Assembly: GCA_030426475.1 (NCBI GenBank)
Contig: JAUHYR010000001.1
Span: forward strand, 113,040-177,039
Direction: 5' to 3'
Source of the DNA: Bacteroidia bacterium
GTDB lineage: Bacteria > Bacteroidota > Bacteroidia > Flavobacteriales_E > Vicingaceae
Length of the DNA stretch: 64,000 bases
Both the position numbers and the translations under genes were made by a program. Every line of letters begins with the position of its first letter. Position 1 is the first letter of the stretch. The notes below the pieces were generated by a model that ran no database searches, was not told the origin of the DNA, and worked only from the letters and a program-made list of their open reading frames with translations. Shown here in pieces: positions 8,709-18,387 of the stretch.

Positions 8709-9524
8709 TTATTCAACAATGTTAAGTGGATTAGCTAAGCCATCACTTTCTATAAGCTCCATTTTTATTGAGCCTACAAGTATTTTTGCTTGTGCCATTA
8801 ATGGAATTTTATTTCCATCATTAGAGATATATACCGTTAAATCTTCTTCATTTTTGAAAATACGACCTTTTTGTACTACAGGATGAAATTTAAGAGTATT
8901 ATATTTTACTCCGTCCATTTTTAATACTGCTGTTCCGGCATATTTAATTTGTAGCGGAAATATTTCGTCATCAACAAAAGTAGTCACAGTATATACGTCT
9001 CCTTTTTTGGCTTTACTAAAATCAATAGTTCTAGCATAATAAAAAGCACTTAGCATATCTTGAATTCCTTCAGGAGTGTCAAATGTCTGACCTTCTCCAT
9101 TATCTACTTTATTCTTGTTTTGATAGAATTTATAGTCTTGGTTAATCTTATAACCACCTTCATCAACTCTTCTTACAAATAACCATGGAAAAACCCCATC
9201 AGCATCCATATAGGTTTCGTATCGGTCTCTTACTTTAAAAAACCAATCAAAAGTTCCTTTACTATAGCCGTTACCCACCATGTGATAAACTTTTCTTCCT
9301 GCTATGGTTGTCGGGTATTCTTTTACCTCAAGAACAGCTTCTCCTGCATCAATAATGCCGTAATGCAAGCGATACTTTAGTTTTTCTCCCGGCTGAAATG
9401 CTTTATGGGAAATTTTACGATAGCCATTATCATCTTTAACAGGCTCTTTCGCTTTTGTTTGAGGGTTAAAAGCACTTAGTCCAACAAAACAGACACTTAA
9501 TGTAAATAAAATTAACCTTTTCAT
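8709..9524 (-). CDS. DUF3108 domain-containing exported protein
   Basis: Start chosen at the ATG at 9524, which begins the signal peptide (MKRLILFTLSVCFVGLSAFN); an in-frame ATG at 9560 adds 12 unlikely residues. The mature protein matches DUF3108: FQPGEKLKYRLHYGIIDAGEAVLEV, then FDWFFKVRDRYETYMD and the strand-rich C-terminal half. The family is periplasmic or outer-membrane associated and of unknown function. The gene is flanked by terminators on both sides (9605-9630 and 8641-8665), so it is probably a single-gene unit. Confidence 0.88.
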   Translation of the reverse strand: MKRLILFTLSVCFVGLSAFNPQTKAKEPVKDDNGYRKISHKAFQPGEKLKYRLHYGIIDAGEAVLEVKEYPTTIAGRKVYHMVGNGYSKGTFDWFFKVRDRYETYMDADGVFPWLFVRRVDEGGYKINQDYKFYQNKNKVDNGEGQTFDTPEGIQDMLSAFYYARTIDFSKAKKGDVYTVTTFVDDEIFPLQIKYAGTAVLKMDGVKYNTLKFHPVVQKGRIFKNEEDLTVYISNDGNKIPLMAQAKILVGSIKMELIESDGLANPLNIVE

Positions 9525-9604
9525 ATTTAGCGATTTTAAGGGTTGTTTGTTATAAAACAAACCTTATGCCAATCTAACGAAAAACAATAAAAAATGTTAT
9601 AAAA

Positions 9605-9630
9605 AAAGCCATTCAAATCTGAATGGCTTT
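9605..9630 (-). terminator. Strong rho-independent terminator after the 9650-10909 gene
   Basis: An 11-bp perfect stem (AAAGCCATTCA/TGAATGGCTTT) with a 4-nt loop, followed by a run of T on the minus strand. Confidence 0.88.
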
Positions 9631-9649
9631 GAAAAAGAAATAATTGTTT

Positions 9650-10909
9650 TTATCTACTTAAGGTAAAGAACCCTTGATGCGTATAAGTTTCACAGTCGGT
9701 TCCTTCTGCTGTAAAGTAGTAGTAATATGTTCCCTCAGCAGCTTTTTTGCCTGCTAATGTTTTACCATCCCAAGAGCCGCTTACATCAGTCCATGAATAC
9801 ACTTTTTTCCCCCATCTATCATAAATTTGTACATCAATAGAGGTTAAATCCTGTGTTCCAAAGTGAAACAAATCATTTTTTCCGTCTCCATTAGGTGTAA
9901 AGATGTTTGTCCGAATAATATTAGGGGTTGGTGGTGGCGATGGCGTGACGTTGACGACCGTATCCTTTGTACACCCATTTTCTGAAGTAATGGTTAATTT
10001 CATCGTAAAGGAACTTCCATCTCTCGGGAAGTTTCTAAACTCCGGGTTAGGGCCAATAGTATCAATATTTCCATCATTATTAAAATCCCACTCCCATTTG
10101 GTTACGTTTCCTGTACTTGTAGAAGTTTCTGCCCCTCCGGTAAACACTATTTCATGGCAGTAAGTAACTTCAGAAAAACTTGGCCTTGGAAGAGGTGCTA
10201 CAGTAAATGTAAAAGCAGTGTCAATACAGCTATAGTAAACAGAGCAAACTGAAACAATAGGCGCCAAAGTATTATTTAATGCTAAAAAAGGAGCTATATT
10301 ACCTGCACCACTTGAGCCTAAACCTATAGTTGTATCACTATTGCTCCAAGTATATACAACTCCAGGTTGTGGTGGAAATATAACTGGAGGGAATGAATCC
10401 CCTGCACAAACAGTTAAATTAGAAACAGGTAAAGATGATTTTCCACAAGGTACAGTAAAAGTACCCGAGCTAGCAGGATACATATTACATCCATCAGAGG
10501 TAAAAGCAGTACTTCCTGAGATTACACTAAATGATACCGGAACGCCACAAGGAACGGTAGGGAAATCGTAACTAACCCAGTCATTATAATAATTTGCTGT
10601 TTGTGGGCCTGTTCCAGGGCAGCTTGCAAATACCGTTAATGGAGTGGCACAGCCTGGAAGTTTTGATGCAGGTGTGTCTTGTAAATTGACAAGAGGAGAT
10701 CCTGTATAAGTTGTAGTTACACCATTTACTGTAACGGAGATAGTCATTGTTGTAGTCGAAGGGTCTTCGGTTGAATGCCAATGTTCTAAGTATAACCTTA
10801 AAACATCATCACAGTTTACACAATATCCTATTTGTACAACATGGGCATTAGTGTTTTTTGATACAATAAGTACAAACAAAAAAGGAAGTAAAAGAAGTAT
10901 TTTTCTCAT
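9650..10909 (-). CDS. Secreted PKD protein with gliding-motility-type CHU_C C-terminal domain
   Basis: The ATG at 10909 starts a signal peptide (MRKILLLLPFLFVLIVSKNTNA). The middle has an Ig/PKD-like domain (SNSDTTIGLGSSGAGN) that resembles one in the next upstream gene, then a PKD domain (VTKWEWDFNNDGN). The last about 90 residues are a CHU_C (T9SS type B) sorting domain: NIFTPNGDGKNDLF, QIYDRWGKKVYSW, WDGK, then GTYYYYF and a final FTLSR. This domain marks export and surface attachment by T9SS. The ligand or function is unknown. A terminator follows directly. Confidence 0.9.
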   Translation of the reverse strand: MRKILLLLPFLFVLIVSKNTNAHVVQIGYCVNCDDVLRLYLEHWHSTEDPSTTTMTISVTVNGVTTTYTGSPLVNLQDTPASKLPGCATPLTVFASCPGTGPQTANYYNDWVSYDFPTVPCGVPVSFSVISGSTAFTSDGCNMYPASSGTFTVPCGKSSLPVSNLTVCAGDSFPPVIFPPQPGVVYTWSNSDTTIGLGSSGAGNIAPFLALNNTLAPIVSVCSVYYSCIDTAFTFTVAPLPRPSFSEVTYCHEIVFTGGAETSTSTGNVTKWEWDFNNDGNIDTIGPNPEFRNFPRDGSSFTMKLTITSENGCTKDTVVNVTPSPPPTPNIIRTNIFTPNGDGKNDLFHFGTQDLTSIDVQIYDRWGKKVYSWTDVSGSWDGKTLAGKKAAEGTYYYYFTAEGTDCETYTHQGFFTLSR

Positions 10910-10974
10910 AGCATTTAGTTTAATCCGTAACAAGACTCTAAAAATAATTAAAAGGTTGCATATAAAGGGAAAAA

Positions 10975-13389
10975 TTATCTAATCAGCGTAAAGGCTCCTT
11001 TTCTGCCGTACGTTTTTCCATCAATTCCTTCGGCATTAATTAAGTAATAATAAGTTCCGTCAGGAGAATCTTTACCGGAAGGAGCCTTTCCATTCCAATA
11101 GCCATCAACTCCTTCCCAAGAATACATCTCAAGCCCCCATCGGTCATAAATTTGAACATTTAATGAGTTTAAGTTTATTGATGTTATTTTAAAGACATCA
11201 TTTTTTCCATCACCGTTAGGTGTAAATACATTTGGAATTAAAATACTTGACTCGTCAATAACTTCAATAATTACTCTAGCTGTATCCCAACAAATACCAT
11301 CGTTAACTATTAACAAAACATTGTAGGTTCCGGATGGAAAAGTTTGAGTTGATGTAAAAGAGGTGTCTGTAGTTCCGTTATTAAAATCCCAAAAATAATT
11401 GGTTGCTCCAGTACTTCCGTTTCCAAAAAACACAGTTAAAGGAGACAGTCCGGTTTCAGGGCTTGCATTTATTTGTGCAATTACTTCATGAATATTTATA
11501 GTTTGTGTTTGGGACTCGGCACATGGACTAGTTCCGACAGTATATGTCAAACTAATATTTGTATTGCCAAGACCAGAAGGATTTAAATAATTCCCATTAA
11601 CACCCGGGCCACTCCATGTTCCACCAGGAGTTCCTGTAACAAGGCTGCTTAAATCTACTAATCCATAATTTGCACAAATCGGACTTGGGTTAGTCCAAGA
11701 AGGGTCTACATCAGGATAAACAATTATAGTTTGTGTAAGCGTGTCTTGACAAGGAATATTTCCTATAGTATAAGTAATATTTTGGGTTCCCGCATTTGGA
11801 TTAAACATATTGCCCGTTACACCATTCCCACTCCAAGTTCCTCCCGGTGTACCAGTAAGAAGACTATCCAAATTAATAGTACCATTTACAGCACAAATTG
11901 GGCTAGGGTTAGTCCAAGACGCATCTACTGAAACTACCGTAATCGTTTGGGTAAAAGTTTCTTGGCAAGGGGCTGTTCCGACTGTATAAGTTACGCTTTG
12001 TGTTCCAGCCGCAGGGTTAAAGGTGTTTCCCGTCACACCATTTCCACTCCATGTTCCCCCAATGGTTCCAGTAACTAAACTATCCAGATTAATTATTCCG
12101 GAAGCTAAGCATATTGGACTAGGATTAGTCCAAGAAGAATCTACATCAGGAACAACATTAATAGTTTGTGTTAGTGACTTTTGACAAGGAGCCCAGCCAA
12201 CGGTATAAGTTATACTTTGTGAGCCAAAAGCAGGAGAAAAATTATTTCCTACAACCCCTGTTCCACTCCAAGTTCCTCCCGTTGTTCCAGTAATTAAATT
12301 ATTTAAATTTATCGGTCCGCCTGAAGCGCAAAGTGGGCTAGGGTTAGTCCAAGAAGAATCTACTAAAGGGTTTACAGTTATGGTGTAAGTTACTGCCGTT
12401 CCAAAGCACCCGTTATTAACAGGGGTAACTGTTATAGTTGAGGTTACAGGGGTACTGCCGGTATTATTAGCCGTAAAACCAGGAGTATTTCCCGTGCCAG
12501 ATGCGCCTAAACCAATTGATGTATTACTATTTGTCCAATTTGTAGTGGCTGTTGTGGGGTTAGTCGTATAATTTGAAGCCGGGATAGGGTCTCCATGACA
12601 TACAACAATATTGCCTGGTTGTGTCATAGTAGGAGTTGACGCCCCCCCAGTTGAACAATTTAATAGACTTGAAAATTGGTTTGCTATAAAGTCAATAAGA
12701 GTATTATTATTAGGAGTTCCTAATATCCCGGTAGCAGTACATGACCCAGATGTTGGAAAAATGTTAAAGTCTCCCGTACCAATTAGCGCTCCTTTACCGG
12801 AAATCATATCACAATTTCTAAATTGCACACCAATAATATCTCCAGTTGTTATTGTTCCACCACATACATTATTGGCGCCAAATAAAACATTTACCGCAGG
12901 AGTTCCGGGAAAGGGTCTTGCTGCTGCACCATGGACATTCATAGGCGTACATCCATTACTGGCAGCTTGATACCATGAGCCTTTTGTGGCACTATGAGTA
13001 ATAGATCCTCCTACAGTTACCGTAGCATTAATTAAAGCATCTAGGTAATTAGCTTGATTATTACAACAACTAACCTCTGATTGAACGTATACGGCTCCTC
13101 CATTATTCATAAAGGTAATTACAGGGTTCTGATTTGTCGCAGTTGGCGCACCCATATCACCAAAAATCCAAACTTGGTTGTAAGTAACATTACTAATTAC
13201 GGCAGGAATGGAAGAGACTCTAGTAACGCTTGTTTGCGTTGCAGAAAGCCTATTATATATATTGCTTGCATTATTAGATTGATCGCTTGAAAAAGCATTA
13301 TTATAATCAATTACTAAAATGTTGTTTTGTGAAAAGGATGCGATGCTTATAAAAGCAAAAAGCATCAATAATAAACAGTTCTTTCTCAT
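10975..13389 (-). CDS. Large secreted repeat protein with PKD and CHU_C domains
   Basis: An 804-residue exported protein with a signal peptide ending near SIASFSQ. The N-terminal about 240 residues contain the segment NILVIDYNNAFSSD, resembling glutamine-amidotransferase-like or DUF4350-type folds (uncertain). An Ig/PKD-like domain follows (SNTSIGLGASGTGN), then four tandem repeats of about 72 residues starting SWTNPSP and containing GGTWSGNGV and TYTVG, then a PKD domain and a CHU_C tail (NVFTPNGDGKNDVF, QIYDRWGLEMYSW, FTLIR). It is probably a T9SS-exported surface adhesin or matrix protein. The 65-nt gap to the next gene downstream shows no clear terminator, so the two may be co-transcribed. 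Confidence 0.9.
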   Translation of the reverse strand: MRKNCLLLMLFAFISIASFSQNNILVIDYNNAFSSDQSNNASNIYNRLSATQTSVTRVSSIPAVISNVTYNQVWIFGDMGAPTATNQNPVITFMNNGGAVYVQSEVSCCNNQANYLDALINATVTVGGSITHSATKGSWYQAASNGCTPMNVHGAAARPFPGTPAVNVLFGANNVCGGTITTGDIIGVQFRNCDMISGKGALIGTGDFNIFPTSGSCTATGILGTPNNNTLIDFIANQFSSLLNCSTGGASTPTMTQPGNIVVCHGDPIPASNYTTNPTTATTNWTNSNTSIGLGASGTGNTPGFTANNTGSTPVTSTITVTPVNNGCFGTAVTYTITVNPLVDSSWTNPSPLCASGGPINLNNLITGTTGGTWSGTGVVGNNFSPAFGSQSITYTVGWAPCQKSLTQTINVVPDVDSSWTNPSPICLASGIINLDSLVTGTIGGTWSGNGVTGNTFNPAAGTQSVTYTVGTAPCQETFTQTITVVSVDASWTNPSPICAVNGTINLDSLLTGTPGGTWSGNGVTGNMFNPNAGTQNITYTIGNIPCQDTLTQTIIVYPDVDPSWTNPSPICANYGLVDLSSLVTGTPGGTWSGPGVNGNYLNPSGLGNTNISLTYTVGTSPCAESQTQTINIHEVIAQINASPETGLSPLTVFFGNGSTGATNYFWDFNNGTTDTSFTSTQTFPSGTYNVLLIVNDGICWDTARVIIEVIDESSILIPNVFTPNGDGKNDVFKITSINLNSLNVQIYDRWGLEMYSWEGVDGYWNGKAPSGKDSPDGTYYYLINAEGIDGKTYGRKGAFTLIR
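11490..12363 (-). repeat. Four tandem coding repeats of about 216 bp
   Basis: Four in-frame units, each beginning with a near-identical stretch encoding SWTNPSP (for example at about 12340-12360, 12121-12142, 11901-11925 and 11686-11706), spaced 210-220 bp. Protein units are about 72 residues and the middle two are most alike. This is a site for recombination-driven length change. Confidence 0.85.
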
Positions 13390-13497
13390 AGCGGTATTTT
13401 AAATTATAAAAGAATAAATACTTCCATACCAAAAATATTAAAATTAATGATATCTTAAAAAAAATAGATAATTTACAAATAACTTTTTGTAGGACTC

Positions 13498-13505
13498 CAA
13501 ATATA
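13498..13505 (-). promoter_or_regulatory. Candidate -7 element (TATATTTG) for the large repeat protein gene
   Basis: TATATTTG on the minus strand lies between the terminator of the upstream subtilase gene and the ATG at 13389, leaving a leader of about 100 nt. No clear -33 box. Confidence 0.5.
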
Positions 13506-13531
13506 ATCCTAAAGTTGCATAGCCTGAAAGA

Positions 13532-13557
13532 AAAAGCCCTCAAAGTAGAGGGCTTTT
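13532..13557 (-). terminator. Rho-independent terminator after the subtilase gene
   Basis: Stem AAAAGCCCTC/GAGGGCTTTT (10 bp), 6-nt loop and flanking A/T runs, 25 bp past the subtilase stop. It could work on both strands. Confidence 0.85.
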
Positions 13558-13582
13558 TTAGAAAACATTTCTTAATAATAGC

Positions 13583-16066
13583 TTAGTGTAATATCAATTT
13601 TTGATGAGTTTTTCCTTTTTCATTTGTAATATGAAGGTGATACACTCCTTTTGCAAAACTGCTTAAATCTATGGAGGTATTATTTTCACCACTTAACAAA
13701 GTCAACTTTTTCTCGAAAACAACTCTACCCGAATTATCAGTAATTATGTAATTTGAAGAAATAGTTTCACTACTAAATAAAGAAATATTAAAAATATTTG
13801 AGGAAGGATTAGGGTATACAGACAGCTCTGAAATCGAATTTTCATTAATTCCTGTACCACTACAGTTTTTTACTATACCCGAAACCGGAACTCTTGGACT
13901 CTCACATGGTAAATCGGCAATTTCCCAGTCATATAGAAAATAATAAAAGCCTAAACCAGTTGCACTACCTTGAAAAATCCTAACTCTGTTTTGAGCATCT
14001 GAGTATGGAAAGTTTACCCCTCCGTTATTTCTGTATAGATTTACCGTTCCGGAAAACACTCCAATTCTATAGTTTTTTCCTGCAGGAACAATAAAGTTTA
14101 GGTTAATTCTTTGTTGTCCCGAAACAAGGTTAACTGTTTTCGTAGCAACTGCTTGTCCAAGGTTATTTTGTAACTGAAATGTTCTATTTCCTGCCGCCCC
14201 TGCATAAACAACGGCCGAAACTAATTCAAACGGTCGATTTGCATCAAACATTAAAAACGCAGGGTTTGTGTAATAACCTCCTCCACCGGAGTTAGAGGTC
14301 ATTCCTGCTTTTTGAGTTGTCTTAGAAGTATAGTCACTAACATAATAGGTTACATCATTTGAAATAGATCCAGTTGAAAAAGAAGTTCCAGACTGAAAGG
14401 GGTTAGGAGCGCTTAATGAACCGTACCAATTTATAGTTCCTGCACCACTTGCCAGCAATGTTGCAGAATTATTAGGACAAACGGTATCATTGGTAGTGGA
14501 TGGTGGGTTAGCCATGGAAACATTAATATAGGCGTTTTTTGTAACAGATGCATTTCCGTTTGTATTGGTTGCTGTGAGGGTTACATTATAAGTTCCGTTA
14601 CTTGCGTAAGTATGTGAGGGGTGTTGTTGAGTAGAAGTGTTTCCATCTCCAAAATTCCATGACCAAGCATTAGGGTAGTTTAAAGTTAAGTCAGTAAAAT
14701 TTACATCTCCATTACATGATGTGGTAACATCTGCGTAAAAATCCACATTTGGTTTAGCTGTTTTTGAAGAGGTAACACAATTCATTGCTTTAAAAGCATT
14801 AATTCTTCCGGCACCCATCCATTGAGAATTACTTCCTGTAACAGGGTCACAAGTGGAGTATAGACAGTTTTCTACATCAGCCATATTAAGGTTTGGATTG
14901 TGAGAAAGCATTAAGCCAACCAATCCTGCAACTAGTGGAGAGGCCATTGATGTTCCTGAAATAGTGTTATAAGTATTGAATGGATAAGTACTATAGATAC
15001 TACTACCGGGCGCACTGACATCTACCCATCCACCATAACTTGAAGAAGAGCTTTTTGCATCTGAACTTGTGGTATTTCCAACGGAAATAACATGGTCATA
15101 AGCTGAAGGGTAATGGGGTTCAATATCTCCATTATTTCCAGCTGCTGCAACACAAATTGCACCGGCATTATAAGCTCCATTAATTACAGCTTGGGCTGTA
15201 GCGGAATAAGAACTTCCTCCCCAAGACATATTTATTACATGTGCTCCGGCAGCCGCTGCATAGGTAATTCCAGTATATCCATCAGTAATTGAAGTTGCAC
15301 TCCCTGAATTTTTGGTTGCTTTAACACCCATAATTCTTATTCCGTAGCCTATAGACGCAATGCCAGTACTGTTATTGGAAGTTGCTCCGGTAATACCTGC
15401 CACATGGGTTCCATGACTGAATGAAGAAGATGGTGGAGTAGGATTGTTGTCATTATCAGCAACATCATAACCATTTACATCATCGATATAGCCATTAGAA
15501 TCATCATCAACATTATTGTTAGGAATTTCACCGGAATTAACCCATTTGCTGCCGGTTAAATCAGTATGATTAATGTCAACGGCATTATCAACAGTTGCAA
15601 CAATAATAGAAGAGCTTCCGGTACTTACATTCCAAGCTAGGTCAGCTTGTATTTTTGCTAAATGCCATTGGGTTCCGTAAGAAGGATCATTTGGAGTAAG
15701 GTCTATTTTATCTAAAGGAACTTTTTCTGCATAATCTAAATATCCTGTAGCTTCTAATTCTGCAACAAATTGTTCTACCATATGAATGTTTTCGAAATCT
15801 ACTCTAAAAGTTCTCTGAAGATTATCTTCATTTTTTAAAGCAAAAAATGGTCGGGAAAGCTTAGTAATTCCATATTTTTTTTGCATTGAAAAAAGAAAAG
15901 GAAGTGTTTCAAGAGGAGTGTCAAAGTTATTATTTACTTGACTAAAAGGAAAGTTTGAACTTACTCTGAACCAAATTTTCCCATCTTGATAATTTTCGTA
16001 AAATGTTTGTGAAAAAGCAGAAACAGAAATGATTACTGCAAATAAAAAAGTAGCAATTTTTTTCAT
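13583..16066 (-). CDS. Secreted subtilisin-like (S8) serine protease with PKD domain and T9SS type A tail
   Basis: An 827-residue protease precursor. The signal peptide ends at VSAFSQ; residues to about 125 form a propeptide-like region. The catalytic triad is visible: Asp in VATVDNAVD (about residue 158), His in SHGTHVAG (about 220) and Ser in SGTSMASP (about 375). A PKD domain follows (AWSWNFGDGNTS, GTYNVTLTATN), then an Ig-like segment and a beta-rich domain. The last about 75 residues form a Por secretion tail (YPNPSSNIFNI to GVYHLHITNEKGKTHQKLILH), a T9SS type A sorting signal. It is probably released or anchored outside the cell to digest protein. Confidence 0.95.
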   Translation of the reverse strand: MKKIATFLFAVIISVSAFSQTFYENYQDGKIWFRVSSNFPFSQVNNNFDTPLETLPFLFSMQKKYGITKLSRPFFALKNEDNLQRTFRVDFENIHMVEQFVAELEATGYLDYAEKVPLDKIDLTPNDPSYGTQWHLAKIQADLAWNVSTGSSSIIVATVDNAVDINHTDLTGSKWVNSGEIPNNNVDDDSNGYIDDVNGYDVADNDNNPTPPSSSFSHGTHVAGITGATSNNSTGIASIGYGIRIMGVKATKNSGSATSITDGYTGITYAAAAGAHVINMSWGGSSYSATAQAVINGAYNAGAICVAAAGNNGDIEPHYPSAYDHVISVGNTTSSDAKSSSSSYGGWVDVSAPGSSIYSTYPFNTYNTISGTSMASPLVAGLVGLMLSHNPNLNMADVENCLYSTCDPVTGSNSQWMGAGRINAFKAMNCVTSSKTAKPNVDFYADVTTSCNGDVNFTDLTLNYPNAWSWNFGDGNTSTQQHPSHTYASNGTYNVTLTATNTNGNASVTKNAYINVSMANPPSTTNDTVCPNNSATLLASGAGTINWYGSLSAPNPFQSGTSFSTGSISNDVTYYVSDYTSKTTQKAGMTSNSGGGGYYTNPAFLMFDANRPFELVSAVVYAGAAGNRTFQLQNNLGQAVATKTVNLVSGQQRINLNFIVPAGKNYRIGVFSGTVNLYRNNGGVNFPYSDAQNRVRIFQGSATGLGFYYFLYDWEIADLPCESPRVPVSGIVKNCSGTGINENSISELSVYPNPSSNIFNISLFSSETISSNYIITDNSGRVVFEKKLTLLSGENNTSIDLSSFAKGVYHLHITNEKGKTHQKLILH

Positions 16067-16155
16067 GCGATTAAATTTTAAGACGGCTAAAGTTACGCAT
16101 TAAACCGTTAACTTCAAATAATAGTAAAATTCAAATTAAATGTTTTGTGGTAATC

Positions 16156-18267
16156 CTAAAAAGGAATATTTACTCCCCCATCTTGTTTAATATTGATATA
16201 GTTTATTTGTTTTTCTTCGCAGCCCTTCTTCCAGTAATTTATTTGTTTAAAAGAGTTTGAACTATCAAATACAAGTGTTTTGAAATGAATCTGGTTGGAT
16301 AATCGATAAATAGAAACTCTTACATTATTGGTTAAAACAACATAATCGAACGTAGTATTATTAAATTGATAATCTAAATCTTTTTTGTGCCTGATAAGGA
16401 GTATTTTTTTATCATAAAACCCAATAAAAGGACTTTTATAAAAGAAATTTTGAGTTGTTGCTACGGAATCATTAAAGTTAATGATTATAGGATCTCTTAA
16501 GCCTAATTTTATCCTATTGTTTTGTGTGAAGAATAATAATGAGTAAAAGTCATTAGTGATTAATGAGTCACCTATCATTATTGAATTTCTTCCATCAGTT
16601 AGTTGTAAAAGAGATTGATTTCCGGCATTATAAAACGAAATTACTCTTTGTTCATTATACCCTTTATATCGAATAATTTGCAAACAAATTACAAGGCTGA
16701 TTCCTGTAAATACAAAGTAGAGATATTTATTTTTTAAAGTCGAAATAAAAAGTAAAAAACAACTTATGGAGCCATATAAGAGCCATGTGTCGAGCATTTC
16801 AACACGAATGTTCTCCAGTAAAGACCATTTAATATTATTGATAGCAAATACTACTTCATTTGTAAATTTTATAACCCATTTTAATAAAAATGCAATAAAC
16901 TCTGCTAGAATGGAGGCATAAATAAATGAGCAAAAAGCTATTCCAAGAACAAGAATAAGTGCAGCAGCAGGAATAACAACTAAATTGGACACCGGAAATA
17001 AAAGCGGAAACTGGTGAAAATAATAAAGGCCTAAAGGGAATGTAGCTATTTGTGCGGCAAAAGAGACTGAGGTTAATTGCCATATTTTATCGAAGAGCCA
17101 GTTATCAAAACTAAACCAATGGTAAAACCAATTATACATTAAAACAATTCCTGAAACTGCCAGATAGGAAAGTTGAAAACCAACCTCCATTAATAAGTAA
17201 GGGTTTACCAGAAGTAAGCAAAAAGCTGAAGCCGCAAGTGTATTGAAAAAATTAGTACTTCTTTTTAGACCTTGACCGGCAATTACAAAAGAAAACATTG
17301 TGGCTGCTCTCAATACCGAAGGAGACAAACCGGTCAATAAAGCATAACCCCAAATAAGAAGAATTAATAAAACAGTTTTTAAAAGGTTTCCAAACCGAAA
17401 CTTGCCTAAGAAACCAAGTAAAAACGTAAAAATTCCATAAACAATTCCCACATGAAGCCCTGATACAGCCAATACATGCATGGCTCCCGCACTAGAGTAA
17501 GCTCTTTGTAGGTCATCTTCAATTAAATCTTTATAACCAAGCATTAAGGCCGATGCAACAGCCAGTTCATTTTTGTTAAGCCCTTGTTTTTTTAGTGCGT
17601 CTATAATGCTATTTCTTAACCAAAACGCTTTTTCAAAAATCAAATACGCTGAGTTTTTTCCTGTTTTTTCCCAAGCATATTCATTAATGTAAGAGGTGAA
17701 ATTAATCTGATGATAGTATAAGTATTGCTTATAATTAAATTCATTAGGGTTTTTAGGCGCTTGCGTCTCCTGAATATTTGAAACAATAATTAACTCATCA
17801 CCATAGTTTAATGCCTTTACTTTTTCACCATTTTCAAAATAACAAAGTAGCTTACCTTTTACTTCTTTCCATATTCCATTATTAGAAATTGCTTTTACCT
17901 CTGCTACAGCTTTCCATGATTTTTTAGTTGGGGTAGGCTCTTCTTTTATTCTAACTAATAAAGTGTCTTTTTTGTAATATTCAGAGTTAATATATTGTTT
18001 GTAATAAGATTTATAGTTATTAATATTATTCCAATAGGCCAATTCATTTCCAAGAGAAAAAAAGATAAAATAAATGAGTATCCCGTTTACCCATCTATAT
18101 CTATAAGGTTGTAATTTAAATAAATGCAAACAGACAACAACAAGAAAAAAAAAGAGAGAAAGGAAGATGAAGTAGTGGTTTATAAAACCAAGAAATGCAT
18201 AAAGAGAGATTCCAATACCAAAAGGAAGGATTAACCTAAGCAAAGGAATTTTACCCCAAAAAAGCAT
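16156..18267 (-). CDS. comEC: ComEC/Rec2 family DNA-uptake membrane protein
   Basis: A 703-residue polytopic membrane protein. The N-terminal region has several hydrophobic helices and a DUF4131-like soluble part. The competence domain carries the signature HVLAVSGLHVGI (about residue 267) followed by a run of transmembrane segments including YALLTGLSPSVLRAATMF. ComEC forms the inner-membrane channel for single-stranded DNA in natural transformation. The C-terminal about 170 residues lie where a metallo-beta-lactamase-like domain is found in longer homologues, but I see no intact HxHxDH motif, so that domain is degenerate or absent here. No other competence gene is nearby. Confidence 0.9.
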   Translation of the reverse strand: MLFWGKIPLLRLILPFGIGISLYAFLGFINHYFIFLSLFFFLVVVCLHLFKLQPYRYRWVNGILIYFIFFSLGNELAYWNNINNYKSYYKQYINSEYYKKDTLLVRIKEEPTPTKKSWKAVAEVKAISNNGIWKEVKGKLLCYFENGEKVKALNYGDELIIVSNIQETQAPKNPNEFNYKQYLYYHQINFTSYINEYAWEKTGKNSAYLIFEKAFWLRNSIIDALKKQGLNKNELAVASALMLGYKDLIEDDLQRAYSSAGAMHVLAVSGLHVGIVYGIFTFLLGFLGKFRFGNLLKTVLLILLIWGYALLTGLSPSVLRAATMFSFVIAGQGLKRSTNFFNTLAASAFCLLLVNPYLLMEVGFQLSYLAVSGIVLMYNWFYHWFSFDNWLFDKIWQLTSVSFAAQIATFPLGLYYFHQFPLLFPVSNLVVIPAAALILVLGIAFCSFIYASILAEFIAFLLKWVIKFTNEVVFAINNIKWSLLENIRVEMLDTWLLYGSISCFLLFISTLKNKYLYFVFTGISLVICLQIIRYKGYNEQRVISFYNAGNQSLLQLTDGRNSIMIGDSLITNDFYSLLFFTQNNRIKLGLRDPIIINFNDSVATTQNFFYKSPFIGFYDKKILLIRHKKDLDYQFNNTTFDYVVLTNNVRVSIYRLSNQIHFKTLVFDSSNSFKQINYWKKGCEEKQINYINIKQDGGVNIPF

Positions 18268-18373
18268 ACATAGAATTGATGTAAGCCAAAATTAAGAAAT
18301 CTCAATGGATGTTTTCAACACGTGTTACTTTATTAAAAAACCCAAAGTAAGTATCTGTTGTTTACTATACAGG

Positions 18374-18381
18374 TACTTTTG
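18374..18381 (+). promoter_or_regulatory. Candidate -7 element (TACTTTTG) directly before the SpoIID-like gene
   Basis: TACTTTTG matches TAnnTTTG and ends 6 nt before the ATG at 18388, which would give a leaderless or nearly leaderless mRNA. Confidence 0.45.
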
Positions 18382-18387
18382 TCTTTT

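Noticed and set aside
11490..12363. Regularly spaced repeats as a possible CRISPR array
   Set aside because: The unit is about 216 bp, in frame, and encodes an Ig-like protein repeat.
12611..12970. 119-residue plus-strand reading frame
   Set aside because: It lies wholly inside the large CHU_C protein gene on the other strand and shows no motif; a shadow frame.
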